From Acidobacteriota bacterium (lineage in GTDB: Bacteria > Acidobacteriota > Blastocatellia > RBC074), in contig JADJXM010000020.1 of assembly GCA_016715865.1 (NCBI GenBank), forward strand, positions 32,642-96,641: a stretch of DNA of 64,000 nt, in the 5' to 3' direction. A program made the position numbers and the translations under genes. Positions 26,647 through 34,131 of this stretch are shown here, piece by piece. Numbering within the stretch: the stretch's first letter is position 1; every line of letters starts with the position of its first letter. The notes under the pieces are model-generated. The model worked only from the letters and a program-made list of their open reading frames with translations, searched no databases and was not told where the DNA came from.

Positions 26647-26745
26647 TTCTTTGGTTTCCCCAGCAGGTATGCAGCCATTCCGCCCGGGTGCCTGTCCGGA
26701 TTTATCGAGAAAGCCCGGTAAAAGAGCAATCTGAGAAATTGATAT
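26647..26745 (-). pseudogene. duplicated 3' end of an ankyrin gene, copy A
   Basis: Read on the minus strand, translation gives AFSINPDRHPGGMAAYLLGK. This is nearly identical to the C-terminus of the ankyrin protein at 36461-37144 (GAFSINPDRRPGGMAAYLLG). Only about 30 codons are present. It lies just after the VOC gene stop. A longer copy is at 33449-33580. Confidence 0.8.
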
Positions 26746-26769
26746 TAGAGCTAATCATCATTTCTTATC

Positions 26770-26850
<81 letters not shown>

Positions 26851-27011
26851 AATAGACTTTGGTTACAGAGTACTGAGTTTTTGTACAGACTCTATAAGAT
26901 ATGCACTTACCGTATCTTTGGGGGCATTTTACAGGCGACGGCTTCGCGAAGCCAGATAAAAATTGGTCATCTCAAATATTACTCCGGATTGTCTGCTCGG
27001 TTCGACAGTCT

Positions 27012-28406
27012 TCAGGTCGAGGGCGTAATATTCTGATTCATTCGGAAGAGGTTCTTTGGATCAAGCTGAGCTTTGAGCGCTGCCAGTCGCGAATAGTTTG
27101 CGCCGTATGCATCGCGCACAACCTGCGGTCCTTCATCTCCGCTGAGGGCGTTCATGTACACTGCTCCGCTTGCCCATGGTTTGGCTGCTTCCCAACAGTT
27201 GCGCACCCAGCCGATATGGATTGAGTCCTCCGCCGCATCGCTCCACTGCCCTACAAAAAGGATATTGAAACTCGCCTCGCGGTGGGAGAAGGCAGTAGCA
27301 TCAACAGCTACACGACTGGCGGCGCCACCGTAGTACTCAATGATTACAGCGGATAAAGGTGACTGGCTTCGATTGGCATGTTCCACTACGGCGTCTATTG
27401 CCGCATCGGGAAGCTCACGAAAATAGCTCGATTTCCAATAGTTCCGGTTACCCCAGGGGAAGGCCGGGCCGAACAGTCCCTGCATACCGGCGTATGGCAT
27501 CGCCTGTATGCCGTCTACCAGCGGTGCTCCGAACTCACGGAGCGGACGTAGCACACGCTCACCCTCCTGAAGATCGCCGGAGTAACAGGAAGCCAGGGCG
27601 ACCACCGGATTACCATCAGGCGCCGTCAACAGTCCGACGTAAGAGGTGAGTTCTTCAGGTGCCGAGGTAACGAAATCACGATGGAATCGGATCACGTCGC
27701 GGGCGGCTGTGCGGGGATGGATGACGAGGCCGCCCAGGATCGTTGACACCTCGTGAAGCTGGTAGTGAAACGCTGTTACAACACCGAAATTACCGCCGCC
27801 TCCACGAAGCGCCCAGAACAGGTCCTGGTTGGCTTCGGGGCTGGCGTGTCGCAGTTGACCGTCAGCCGTCACGACATCTACGGCAAGCAGGTTGTCGCAA
27901 GTGAGACCGTGCTTGCGTACCAGCCATCCCACACCCCCGCCGAGCGTAAGCCCGGCAATGCCAGTCTCGCCCACTACCCCGCCAGTGGTCGCAAGGCCGT
28001 AAGCCTGAGTCTCGTGATCGAAATCCTGCCACAGAAGTCCGGGCTGAGCCCAGGCAGTTCGGGCCACCGGGTCAACTCGAATTCCCTTCATCAGCGACAA
28101 GTCGATCATGAGTCCACCGTCACATACCGCGGTCCCCGCAACGTTGTGCCCGCCACCCCGGACTGATACCAGCAACTCGTGTGCGCCGGCAAAACGGACA
28201 GCCTCGCCCACGTCAGCGGCGCCCTCGCAACGTGCGATGAGTGCCGGGCGCTTGTCGATCATCGCGTTCCAAATCCGCCTGGCAGCATCGTATCCGGCGT
28301 CGGCAGCCGTCAAGACCTGGCCGCGCATGCGCGAGCGAAGGTCATCTACGGCCATTTTATCGAGCGAGCGTTTCGTCCCCGCTAAAGTCATAATCTCGAC
28401 ATTCAT
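27012..28406 (-). CDS. berberine-bridge-type FAD oxidoreductase, probably bicovalent
   Basis: 464 aa, no signal peptide. The FAD-binding (PCMH) domain has VRGGGHNVAGTAVCDGGLMI with the His (~90) that attaches FAD at C8-alpha. GGVVGETGIAGLTLGGGVGW and KHGLTCDNLLAVDVVTADG hold the Cys that in bicovalent members (GOOX-type) attaches FAD at C6. NQDLFWALRGGGGNFGVVTA follows as in the family, and the BBE C-terminal segment ends YGANYSRLAALKAQLDPKNL plus FRMNQNI. Such enzymes oxidise sugars, alkaloids or other alcohols using O2. The specific substrate is unknown. It lies within the repeat-bracketed segment 25002-28771 and opposes the deacetylase/VOC genes. Confidence 0.9.
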   Translation of the reverse strand: MNVEIMTLAGTKRSLDKMAVDDLRSRMRGQVLTAADAGYDAARRIWNAMIDKRPALIARCEGAADVGEAVRFAGAHELLVSVRGGGHNVAGTAVCDGGLMIDLSLMKGIRVDPVARTAWAQPGLLWQDFDHETQAYGLATTGGVVGETGIAGLTLGGGVGWLVRKHGLTCDNLLAVDVVTADGQLRHASPEANQDLFWALRGGGGNFGVVTAFHYQLHEVSTILGGLVIHPRTAARDVIRFHRDFVTSAPEELTSYVGLLTAPDGNPVVALASCYSGDLQEGERVLRPLREFGAPLVDGIQAMPYAGMQGLFGPAFPWGNRNYWKSSYFRELPDAAIDAVVEHANRSQSPLSAVIIEYYGGAASRVAVDATAFSHREASFNILFVGQWSDAAEDSIHIGWVRNCWEAAKPWASGAVYMNALSGDEGPQVVRDAYGANYSRLAALKAQLDPKNLFRMNQNITPST

Positions 28407-28516
28407 TGCAATCCACCTCCACTTTCAGATGCAATCGCAGCCCGCGAAGTCCCCGCAATGCCAATCACAGTCGCCGCATCCGCTTCCCCGCGAATCTGGC
28501 GCATCACCATTTCGTT

Positions 28517-28771
28517 GCTGAAAATTGTCTAAGGTTGGTCTCTTGACGCGGGGGATCTTAGCAGCTATGGCTCAGCAAAGCCAGATATATACAGACTGTC
28601 CAATTATTCAAATCAAATCCGCTGCATCCTTGATTACGAACAGCCCCCCTGTTAAAGTGCCTCCGTTGCCATACTGCCTTATAGACTTAATTGTGTCATT
28701 TTAACCAACCTGGCAAGTTGGTTAAGCCATTAGAAGTAGAAGCCCGTTTTAATCACATATATTAATAGATA
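28517..28771 (+). repeat. dispersed ~255 bp repeat, copy 2
   Basis: Matches copy 1 (25002-25256) from GCTGAAAATTGTC through AATCACATATATTAA. Small differences include a missing GTCC and ATAGATAC for ATGATAC at the end. The same internal inverted repeat CCAACCTGGCAAGTTGG is present. It begins about 110 bp upstream of the flavin oxidase start on the other strand and leads into a truncated VOC reading frame. Confidence 0.85.
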
Positions 28772-28808
28772 CGCGAACTGACTCAGGCTGAAGCGAATCG
28801 GCAAGAAG

Positions 28809-28949
28809 ATGGATTCGAAGATGTATCAAACGCAATTTTCAATATTCGATACCATCATCGATCGCGTTCGTAATCTGAAACAGGCGAGCGAATGGCATCA
28901 GGAGCGGTTCGGACTTTTGCCCATTTACTCTGATGAAGCCACAATGTGA
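28809..28949 (+). pseudogene. truncated VOC-superfamily gene start
   Basis: A 46-codon frame reads MDSKMYQTQFSIFDTIIDRV, RNLKQASEWHQERFGLLPIY, then SDEATM and a stop. The pattern (F)DTxxxRVRxLxxAxxWYxExFGLxPxYxDE is the first beta-alpha-beta of VOC proteins, so this is the N-terminal third of such a gene. The remainder is absent. A more decayed version of the same start follows repeat copy 3 at 8970, so repeat and VOC start were duplicated as a unit. Confidence 0.7.
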
Positions 28950-28971
28950 AATATGACGATTGGAGTGACTT

Positions 28972-29466
28972 ATGAAAAGATTTAAACTTGCCATCTGGCT
29001 GTGTCCAATGCTTCTATGGTGCCAGCTCTACCCCTTTTCATTGATGACGCATGTTCAAGCTACTGCATTATTACAAGCAGATAATAGTTTTAAAGATGCA
29101 CAGTATTTTGTTAAAGAAGCTGGAAAAGATAAAGCTAAACCTGTCAAAGGAGTATTATCGTTTGAAGCTGAAAGAAAAATTGTTCGTTTCACATCGAAAG
29201 AAGAGGCGTTAGAAATTCCCTATAATCAGATCAGTGGAATGACATATGAAAAGACATCAAAGCCCAGATATGCGCTTGGTCTGCTTGTCGCCTGGCCGCT
29301 ACTATTCACAAAATCGAAAGGGCACTATTTGACGATACAGTACAAGCAGCCGGATAAAGATGGTCAATTTGCCTTGATTCGGCTCGACAAAAGTAATTAT
29401 CAAATTGCTTTAGCAACCGCAGAAGCTCAAACAGGAGTAAAGGTAGAGCGAATTGAAGAACGTTGA
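28972..29466 (+). CDS. secreted protein of a conserved unknown family
   Basis: 164 aa. The signal peptide (LAIWLCPMLLWCQLYPFSLM) is followed by a compact beta domain: KGVLSFEAERKIVRFTSKEE, IPYNQISGMTYEKTSKPRYA, HYLTIQYKQPDKDGQFALIR and LATAEAQTGVKVERIEE. The pattern YExTSKPRY ... FTKxKxHYLTIQY is, to my recollection, frequent in uncharacterised exported acidobacterial proteins and resembles a PH/GRAM-like fold. The role is unknown. It lies 66 bp upstream of the beta-lactamase-like gene on the same strand. The start has AGTGACTT upstream and no strong ribosome-binding site. Confidence 0.75.
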   Translation: MKRFKLAIWLCPMLLWCQLYPFSLMTHVQATALLQADNSFKDAQYFVKEAGKDKAKPVKGVLSFEAERKIVRFTSKEEALEIPYNQISGMTYEKTSKPRYALGLLVAWPLLFTKSKGHYLTIQYKQPDKDGQFALIRLDKSNYQIALATAEAQTGVKVERIEER

Positions 29467-29532
29467 AACCAGGATGCTCATGAAAGCGGTGCTGTTTTCT
29501 GCTGGATCCAACGATAACGAAATTCAGATCAT

Positions 29533-30714
29533 ATGCGTCGAAGAGATTTTGTGGCAGCGGGCAGTTGCGCCGGTCTTTTTACCTGTTTTGCCCCACGAGA
29601 AGTGCGGGCACGAACAAATCATGCATCTGACCAGGCGAAGGACGGCACTCGTTGGAAAACCCTGATTGCCGATTTGGATAGTCTGGTTCCAAAACTGATG
29701 AAAGAAGCCGTCGTTCCCGGGCTTTCGATCGCTCTCATTCAGAATGGAAAACTGATTTGGCGTCGAGGGTTTGGCGTTAAAGACGCCGCGTCAAAAGAAA
29801 CGGTTGATAGTGACACGGTGTTTGAAGCGGCTTCGGTGAGCAAGACTGTATTTGGCTATGCTGTAATGAAGCTGTGTGAAAAAGGCGTCATTGGTCTCGA
29901 TACGCCTTTGACCAGGTACCTGCCCAGTCAGTTTCTCGAGGGTGATCCGCGACTGGAGCTCATTACCGCCCGTCATGTGCTTTCACATACCAGTGGCTTT
30001 CAAGACTGGCGTTCAGGAGAAGCGCCCTTGAAAATCCATTTCACGCCCGGCGAAAAACTACTCTATTCCGGCGAGGGATACAATTATCTGCAGTCCGTTG
30101 TTACACATTTGACGGGCCAGGTTAACCTGAAGGCTTGCGCAAAGTACGAGGCAGACCTTGAAGTCTGTGCGACAGATATTGACAGGTACATGAAACAGAA
30201 TATCTTTATTCCGTTTGGAATGGTTTCCAGCGGATACGTCTGGAATGAGAAGTTCGAAAAGCACGCGGCGCGGCCACATGACACAGAGGGAAAACCGCGG
30301 ATAAAAGCGAAACCAACCGCAACAGATGCGGCCAGGTACGCCTCGGCAGGAGGCCTGCATACAACTGCGACTGACTACGCCAGATTTCTACTCGAGATTC
30401 TGGATCCAAAGGAAAGCGATGAATTTCGACTCAGTCAAAAGAGCATCAAAGAAATGGTCCGGCCGCAAGTGAAGCTCGATCCGAGAGAGAAGATCGATGG
30501 CGCCGATTCCTGGGCGTTGGGTTGGGCTGTTCAGGAGAGGCAATCCGGCAATGTACTTGTACATTCCGGAGGCCAGGCCGGATTCAGATCACTCGCCATG
30601 GCGTCGGTGGAAAGGAAATCAGGCTTCATCATTCTGACGAATAGCGATAACGGAGGCAGGGTCCTTTTTAATCAACTTCTTGGTCAATTCATGAATCAAT
30701 TACTTGCCGCATAG
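29533..30714 (+). CDS. serine beta-lactamase-like hydrolase (class C / EstB family)
   Basis: 393 aa. The N-terminus MRRRDFVAAGSCAGLFTCF looks like a twin-arginine signal. The penicillin-binding-type catalytic motifs are present: S-x-x-K in FEAASVSKTVFGYAVM, the tyrosine motif in LLYSGEGYNYLQSVV, and the HSGG triad equivalent in LVHSGGQAGFRSLAM. Local features of the family include ARHVLSHTSGFQDW and YASAGGLHTTATDYARFLLE. Such enzymes are esterases, D-aminopeptidases or beta-lactamases, and the family alone does not tell which. Together with the upstream secreted protein and the M14 peptidase downstream it makes a run of exported hydrolases. Confidence 0.87.
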   Translation: MRRRDFVAAGSCAGLFTCFAPREVRARTNHASDQAKDGTRWKTLIADLDSLVPKLMKEAVVPGLSIALIQNGKLIWRRGFGVKDAASKETVDSDTVFEAASVSKTVFGYAVMKLCEKGVIGLDTPLTRYLPSQFLEGDPRLELITARHVLSHTSGFQDWRSGEAPLKIHFTPGEKLLYSGEGYNYLQSVVTHLTGQVNLKACAKYEADLEVCATDIDRYMKQNIFIPFGMVSSGYVWNEKFEKHAARPHDTEGKPRIKAKPTATDAARYASAGGLHTTATDYARFLLEILDPKESDEFRLSQKSIKEMVRPQVKLDPREKIDGADSWALGWAVQERQSGNVLVHSGGQAGFRSLAMASVERKSGFIILTNSDNGGRVLFNQLLGQFMNQLLAA

Positions 30715-30792
30715 TTCGACGAGGATACTTCATCCGGTGATCCCATAATAACTTGAAACAATGACCGGGCCTCAGGCTCGAGGGAGTGTTCA

Positions 30793-33408
30793 ATGAACAG
30801 CAGACGAATTAATATCGTTATAATCATGCTGATCCTGGCCCTGAGTTACCTTGCCCTGAGGACTCAAAGTGCTGAAGCCCAAAGCCAGCAAGCCACTTCC
30901 CCGGACAAGTTCTTCGGTTTTCAGATGGGCGCCGACCGCAAGCTGGCTCGATGGGACAAGCTGGTTGACTACTACAAGCTTCTGGAGCGACAGAGTTCGA
31001 GGATCAAAGTAGTCGACATGGGCCCAACGACAATGGGTAATCCATTTCTGGCGCTCTTCATCTCCTCGCCGGCCAACCTGGCCCGTCTGGAACAATTGAG
31101 GCAGATGAATGCCGGACTTAGTGACCCACGCGGGATTTCAGACGATGAAATAAAGCGATTCGTTGCCGAGGGCAAAGTGGTTATGGTTCAGTCCATGGGT
31201 CTGCATTCATCGGAGGTCGCCGCCAGCCAGATGGCAGCTGAGTTGATGTATGACCTGGTGAGTCGCAACGACGACGAAGCGGCGCGCATCCTGGATAACG
31301 TTATCGCCATTATGATTCCGTGTTTCAATCCGGACGGCGAGATCATGGTTACGGACTGGTATAACAAGTACGTTGGCACGGAGTACGAGGGCGCGAACCT
31401 GCCGTCGCTTTATCATAAATATATCGGCCACGATACAAACCGCGATGCGTTCCAGACCAATATGGCTGAGTCCCGGTACGCGGCAAAGATAATGTTTCGC
31501 GACTGGATACCTCAGGCATACATCGACCATCACCAGATGGGCGCTTATGGGCCCAGGATTTATGTTCCGCCATACGCTGAGCCCATTCGGCCGCAGGGCG
31601 ATCCGCTGGTCTGGCGTGAGATGAGCTGGTACGGCGCCCACATCGCATACAAGGAAGAAGAGGCCGGCCTGTCGGGTGTGGTGAACGCTGCGATCTATTC
31701 CGGCTGGGGCCATTTCGGATTTCACTGGATCACTCCCTTCCACAATATCGCGGGGATGCTCACTGAATCGGCGAGCGCGAGGCTTGCCAGTCCACTCTTC
31801 CTGCATCCCGATCAGCTTCAGGGCGCGACCCGCGCCTTGCCGGAATACAAGTCACAGACGACTTTTCCGAATCCGTGGACAGGCGGATGGTGGCGGGTGC
31901 GCGACATCGTCGAACGGCAGAAAATCGCCGCATGGGCGGCACTGGACCTGGCAGCACGAAACCGCGAGACGGTGCTTCGGAACGCGTATCTGAAAGCCCG
32001 CCGTCAGACCGAGCGCGGCGCTGCCGGCTCGCCCGCGGCATTCATCATTTCTGATTCGCAACACGATCCGCTCACAGCCGACAAACTGGTCAATAAGCTG
32101 CTCATCCAGGGAATTGAAGTTCATCAAGTCCGCTCGGGCTTCAATCATGAAGGAAGAGTATATGGAGCCAACTCTTTTGTCGTATCGATGGCTCAACCCA
32201 AGATGGGAGTCATACGGTATCTGCTCGGCCGTACGTATTATCCCGATAACAGCTACACCCGCGACAGCCAGGGGAATCCCATCCAGCCGTATGACATGGC
32301 GACCGATACCATGGCCGAATTCATGGGTGTGCGGGTGGATCAGGCGGAATCGGCGGTCCGTGCGGATCTGGTCAAAATCACCGCGCCTATCGAACGACCA
32401 GCCAGGGTTGAGAAAGGGCGCTCAGGTTATATCATCGATGGCCGCCTCAATGACAGCTTCAGGGCAGTAAACATGCTGCTCGACAAAGCCATTCCGGTCA
32501 GGCGCATGAAACAGGCAATGAATGCGGACATTCGACCGGGTGACTTCGTGGTGACAGGTGGCGCAGATGCGGTTATGCAGGATATAGCGAGGCAATCAGG
32601 CGTCGCCTTCAACCCGCTTGCAGTCGATGTCTCCCAGGCCAGCTTCGAACTGAAACGGCTCAGAGTCGGTATGTATCAACGCTATTACGGCGGCAATATG
32701 GATGAAGGCTGGACGCGCTGGCTTCTCGAGCAGTGGGGCTTCCCGTACAAATCGATCATGGATGCCGAGATCAAGGCCGGAAACCTCGGTGTCAATTACG
32801 ACGTAATTATCCTGCCGGCTGACCGTGTCGAAATGATGACGGGTGAGCGACGTGCGGCCGGCAGCGGCCGGCCCGGTCCGTCTGCCGCGGATTCTCCGCC
32901 CGAGTATCGCAGCGGATTTGGCCAGGAAGGCATCGCTGCGCTGCGAGCTTTCGTCGAGAAAGGCGGGACGCTTCTGACGTTTGCCCAGGCGGGCGACTTC
33001 CCCATCCAAAAATTCGAGTTGCCGATCCGCAACGTAACAGCCAATCAGCCCTCGAAAGAATTCTGGTCGCCGGGCTCGACGCTCCGTGTCAAATTCGACA
33101 ATACTGATCCACTCGCCTACGGCATGCCATCTGGAGGCCTGGCGGTATTTTTGACCAATAATCAGACCTACGAGATCCTCCCGACAGCGCGCAACGAACG
33201 CGTCAAGCGGATCGTCACCTTCGTTGATCGCGATATACTGCAGAGCGGCTGGCTGCTCGGAGAGCACGCAATTGCAGGCAAGGCTGCCATGGTTTCGGTT
33301 CAGTTCGGCCAGGGTAACGTGGTCATGATAGGATTTCGGGCCCAGCACCGGGCGCAGACTCACGGCACGTTCAAACTGGTCTTCAATACCCTCATGAGTA
33401 GCAGGTAG
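30793..33408 (+). CDS. secreted M14-family zinc carboxypeptidase
   Basis: 871 aa. A signal peptide (IVIIMLILALSYLALRTQS) precedes the M14 domain (~45-400). Zinc ligands are visible: H-x-x-E in QSMGLHSSEVAASQMAAE, and the later His in PQAYIDHHQMGAYGPRI. IPCFNPDGEIMVTDWYNKY is the family's substrate-binding region with NPDG. The large C-terminal part (~430-871) includes a glutamine-amidotransferase-like fold piece (YDVIILPADRVEMM, then EGIAALRAFVEKGGTLLTFA), as in other long bacterial M14 proteins. It probably trims peptides outside the cell. The frame is intact and the length normal for this two-domain group. Confidence 0.88.
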   Translation: MNSRRINIVIIMLILALSYLALRTQSAEAQSQQATSPDKFFGFQMGADRKLARWDKLVDYYKLLERQSSRIKVVDMGPTTMGNPFLALFISSPANLARLEQLRQMNAGLSDPRGISDDEIKRFVAEGKVVMVQSMGLHSSEVAASQMAAELMYDLVSRNDDEAARILDNVIAIMIPCFNPDGEIMVTDWYNKYVGTEYEGANLPSLYHKYIGHDTNRDAFQTNMAESRYAAKIMFRDWIPQAYIDHHQMGAYGPRIYVPPYAEPIRPQGDPLVWREMSWYGAHIAYKEEEAGLSGVVNAAIYSGWGHFGFHWITPFHNIAGMLTESASARLASPLFLHPDQLQGATRALPEYKSQTTFPNPWTGGWWRVRDIVERQKIAAWAALDLAARNRETVLRNAYLKARRQTERGAAGSPAAFIISDSQHDPLTADKLVNKLLIQGIEVHQVRSGFNHEGRVYGANSFVVSMAQPKMGVIRYLLGRTYYPDNSYTRDSQGNPIQPYDMATDTMAEFMGVRVDQAESAVRADLVKITAPIERPARVEKGRSGYIIDGRLNDSFRAVNMLLDKAIPVRRMKQAMNADIRPGDFVVTGGADAVMQDIARQSGVAFNPLAVDVSQASFELKRLRVGMYQRYYGGNMDEGWTRWLLEQWGFPYKSIMDAEIKAGNLGVNYDVIILPADRVEMMTGERRAAGSGRPGPSAADSPPEYRSGFGQEGIAALRAFVEKGGTLLTFAQAGDFPIQKFELPIRNVTANQPSKEFWSPGSTLRVKFDNTDPLAYGMPSGGLAVFLTNNQTYEILPTARNERVKRIVTFVDRDILQSGWLLGEHAIAGKAAMVSVQFGQGNVVMIGFRAQHRAQTHGTFKLVFNTLMSSR

Positions 33409-33448
33409 TCAGGATATACTTAGTTTGTGGTGTTGTTGCGTTAGTCTA

Positions 33449-33580
33449 CGGTTTCCCCAACAGGTATGCCGCCATTCCGCCTGTCCGGATTTATCGAGAA
33501 AGCGCCGTAACAGAGCAATCTGAGAATTGGATCGGGGCGGAGGTACCAGCTTGCCCAGGTCAGCGGAGAATCGCCGTTCA
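33449..33580 (-). pseudogene. duplicated 3' end of an ankyrin gene, copy B
   Basis: This stretch is about 90% identical by eye to 36459-36605, the last ~45 codons of the ankyrin gene: CGGTTTCCCCA(A/G)CAGGTATG, GGATTTATCGAGAAAGCGCC, CAGCGGAGAATCGCCGTTCAT. A short deletion near CCGCCTGTCC breaks the frame. It directly abuts the stop of the small membrane protein gene at 33578. Confidence 0.85.
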
Positions 33581-34075
33581 TTTTTCCTTCAAAAAGTTTT
33601 TCGAAGCTGATTTGGCTGCACGTTCGGATTTCTTGGAATCAAGCAATTTATATTGCTCGATCAGTCTTTCTTTTAATCTGACAAACTCTTTTCTATCCTC
33701 AGAATCGCTGGGCATGCCCAATCTCGATTTCAGGTCTATCTCGTAAAACAGGATATCAATCTCGTGTCTCAAAGCATTCAGCTCATCAGTCAGTAATTGT
33801 ATTTCAATCTGATCATTGACTGCCTCATGAGCTTCATGAATTTCTTTGCGCTGAATGTGGATTGTATAGAGAATACCCGCTAACGCCAGCCCCGAAAACA
33901 GAGCGTCAATCGCCCCAAACATTTCTCCAAAACTCGATCGATCCTGCCAGTTGCCGATACTGCGATAGATAATAAAACCATATGAAATAATCAGGACAAG
34001 TGCGACAAAAACCCAAAATAACAGAAGCTTGTACGATGACGGTTTTGATATCCCATGCATGAGCCATGCCTCCAA
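33578..34075 (-). CDS. small membrane protein with a coiled-coil tail
   Basis: 165 aa; the start may be ATG 34057 (MHGISKPSS). Two transmembrane helices are visible: LLLFWVFVALVLIISYGFII (~19-38) and the segment FGEMFGAIDALFSGLALAGI with LYTIHI (~48-74). The rest is charged helix (KEIHEAHEAVNDQIEIQLLT onward) fitting a cytosolic coiled coil. The SFGEMFGAxxALFSGLALAGILY stretch is typical of small uncharacterised membrane proteins, some found near abortive-infection genes. It follows the KaiC-SBP gene by 56 bp on the same strand and is probably its membrane partner. The last codons overlap the ankyrin-gene duplicate. Confidence 0.72.
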   Translation of the reverse strand: MEAWLMHGISKPSSYKLLLFWVFVALVLIISYGFIIYRSIGNWQDRSSFGEMFGAIDALFSGLALAGILYTIHIQRKEIHEAHEAVNDQIEIQLLTDELNALRHEIDILFYEIDLKSRLGMPSDSEDRKEFVRLKERLIEQYKLLDSKKSERAAKSASKNFLKEK

Positions 34076-34131
34076 TCTTACTTACATCGGTTATATCGGA
34101 CAATTTTTAACAGGCGCCTGATCGTGACATA

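Noticed and set aside
30790..33363. Minus-strand frames inside the M14 peptidase gene (for example 32596-33363)
   Set aside because: They are antisense to an intact gene with clear zinc-ligand motifs.
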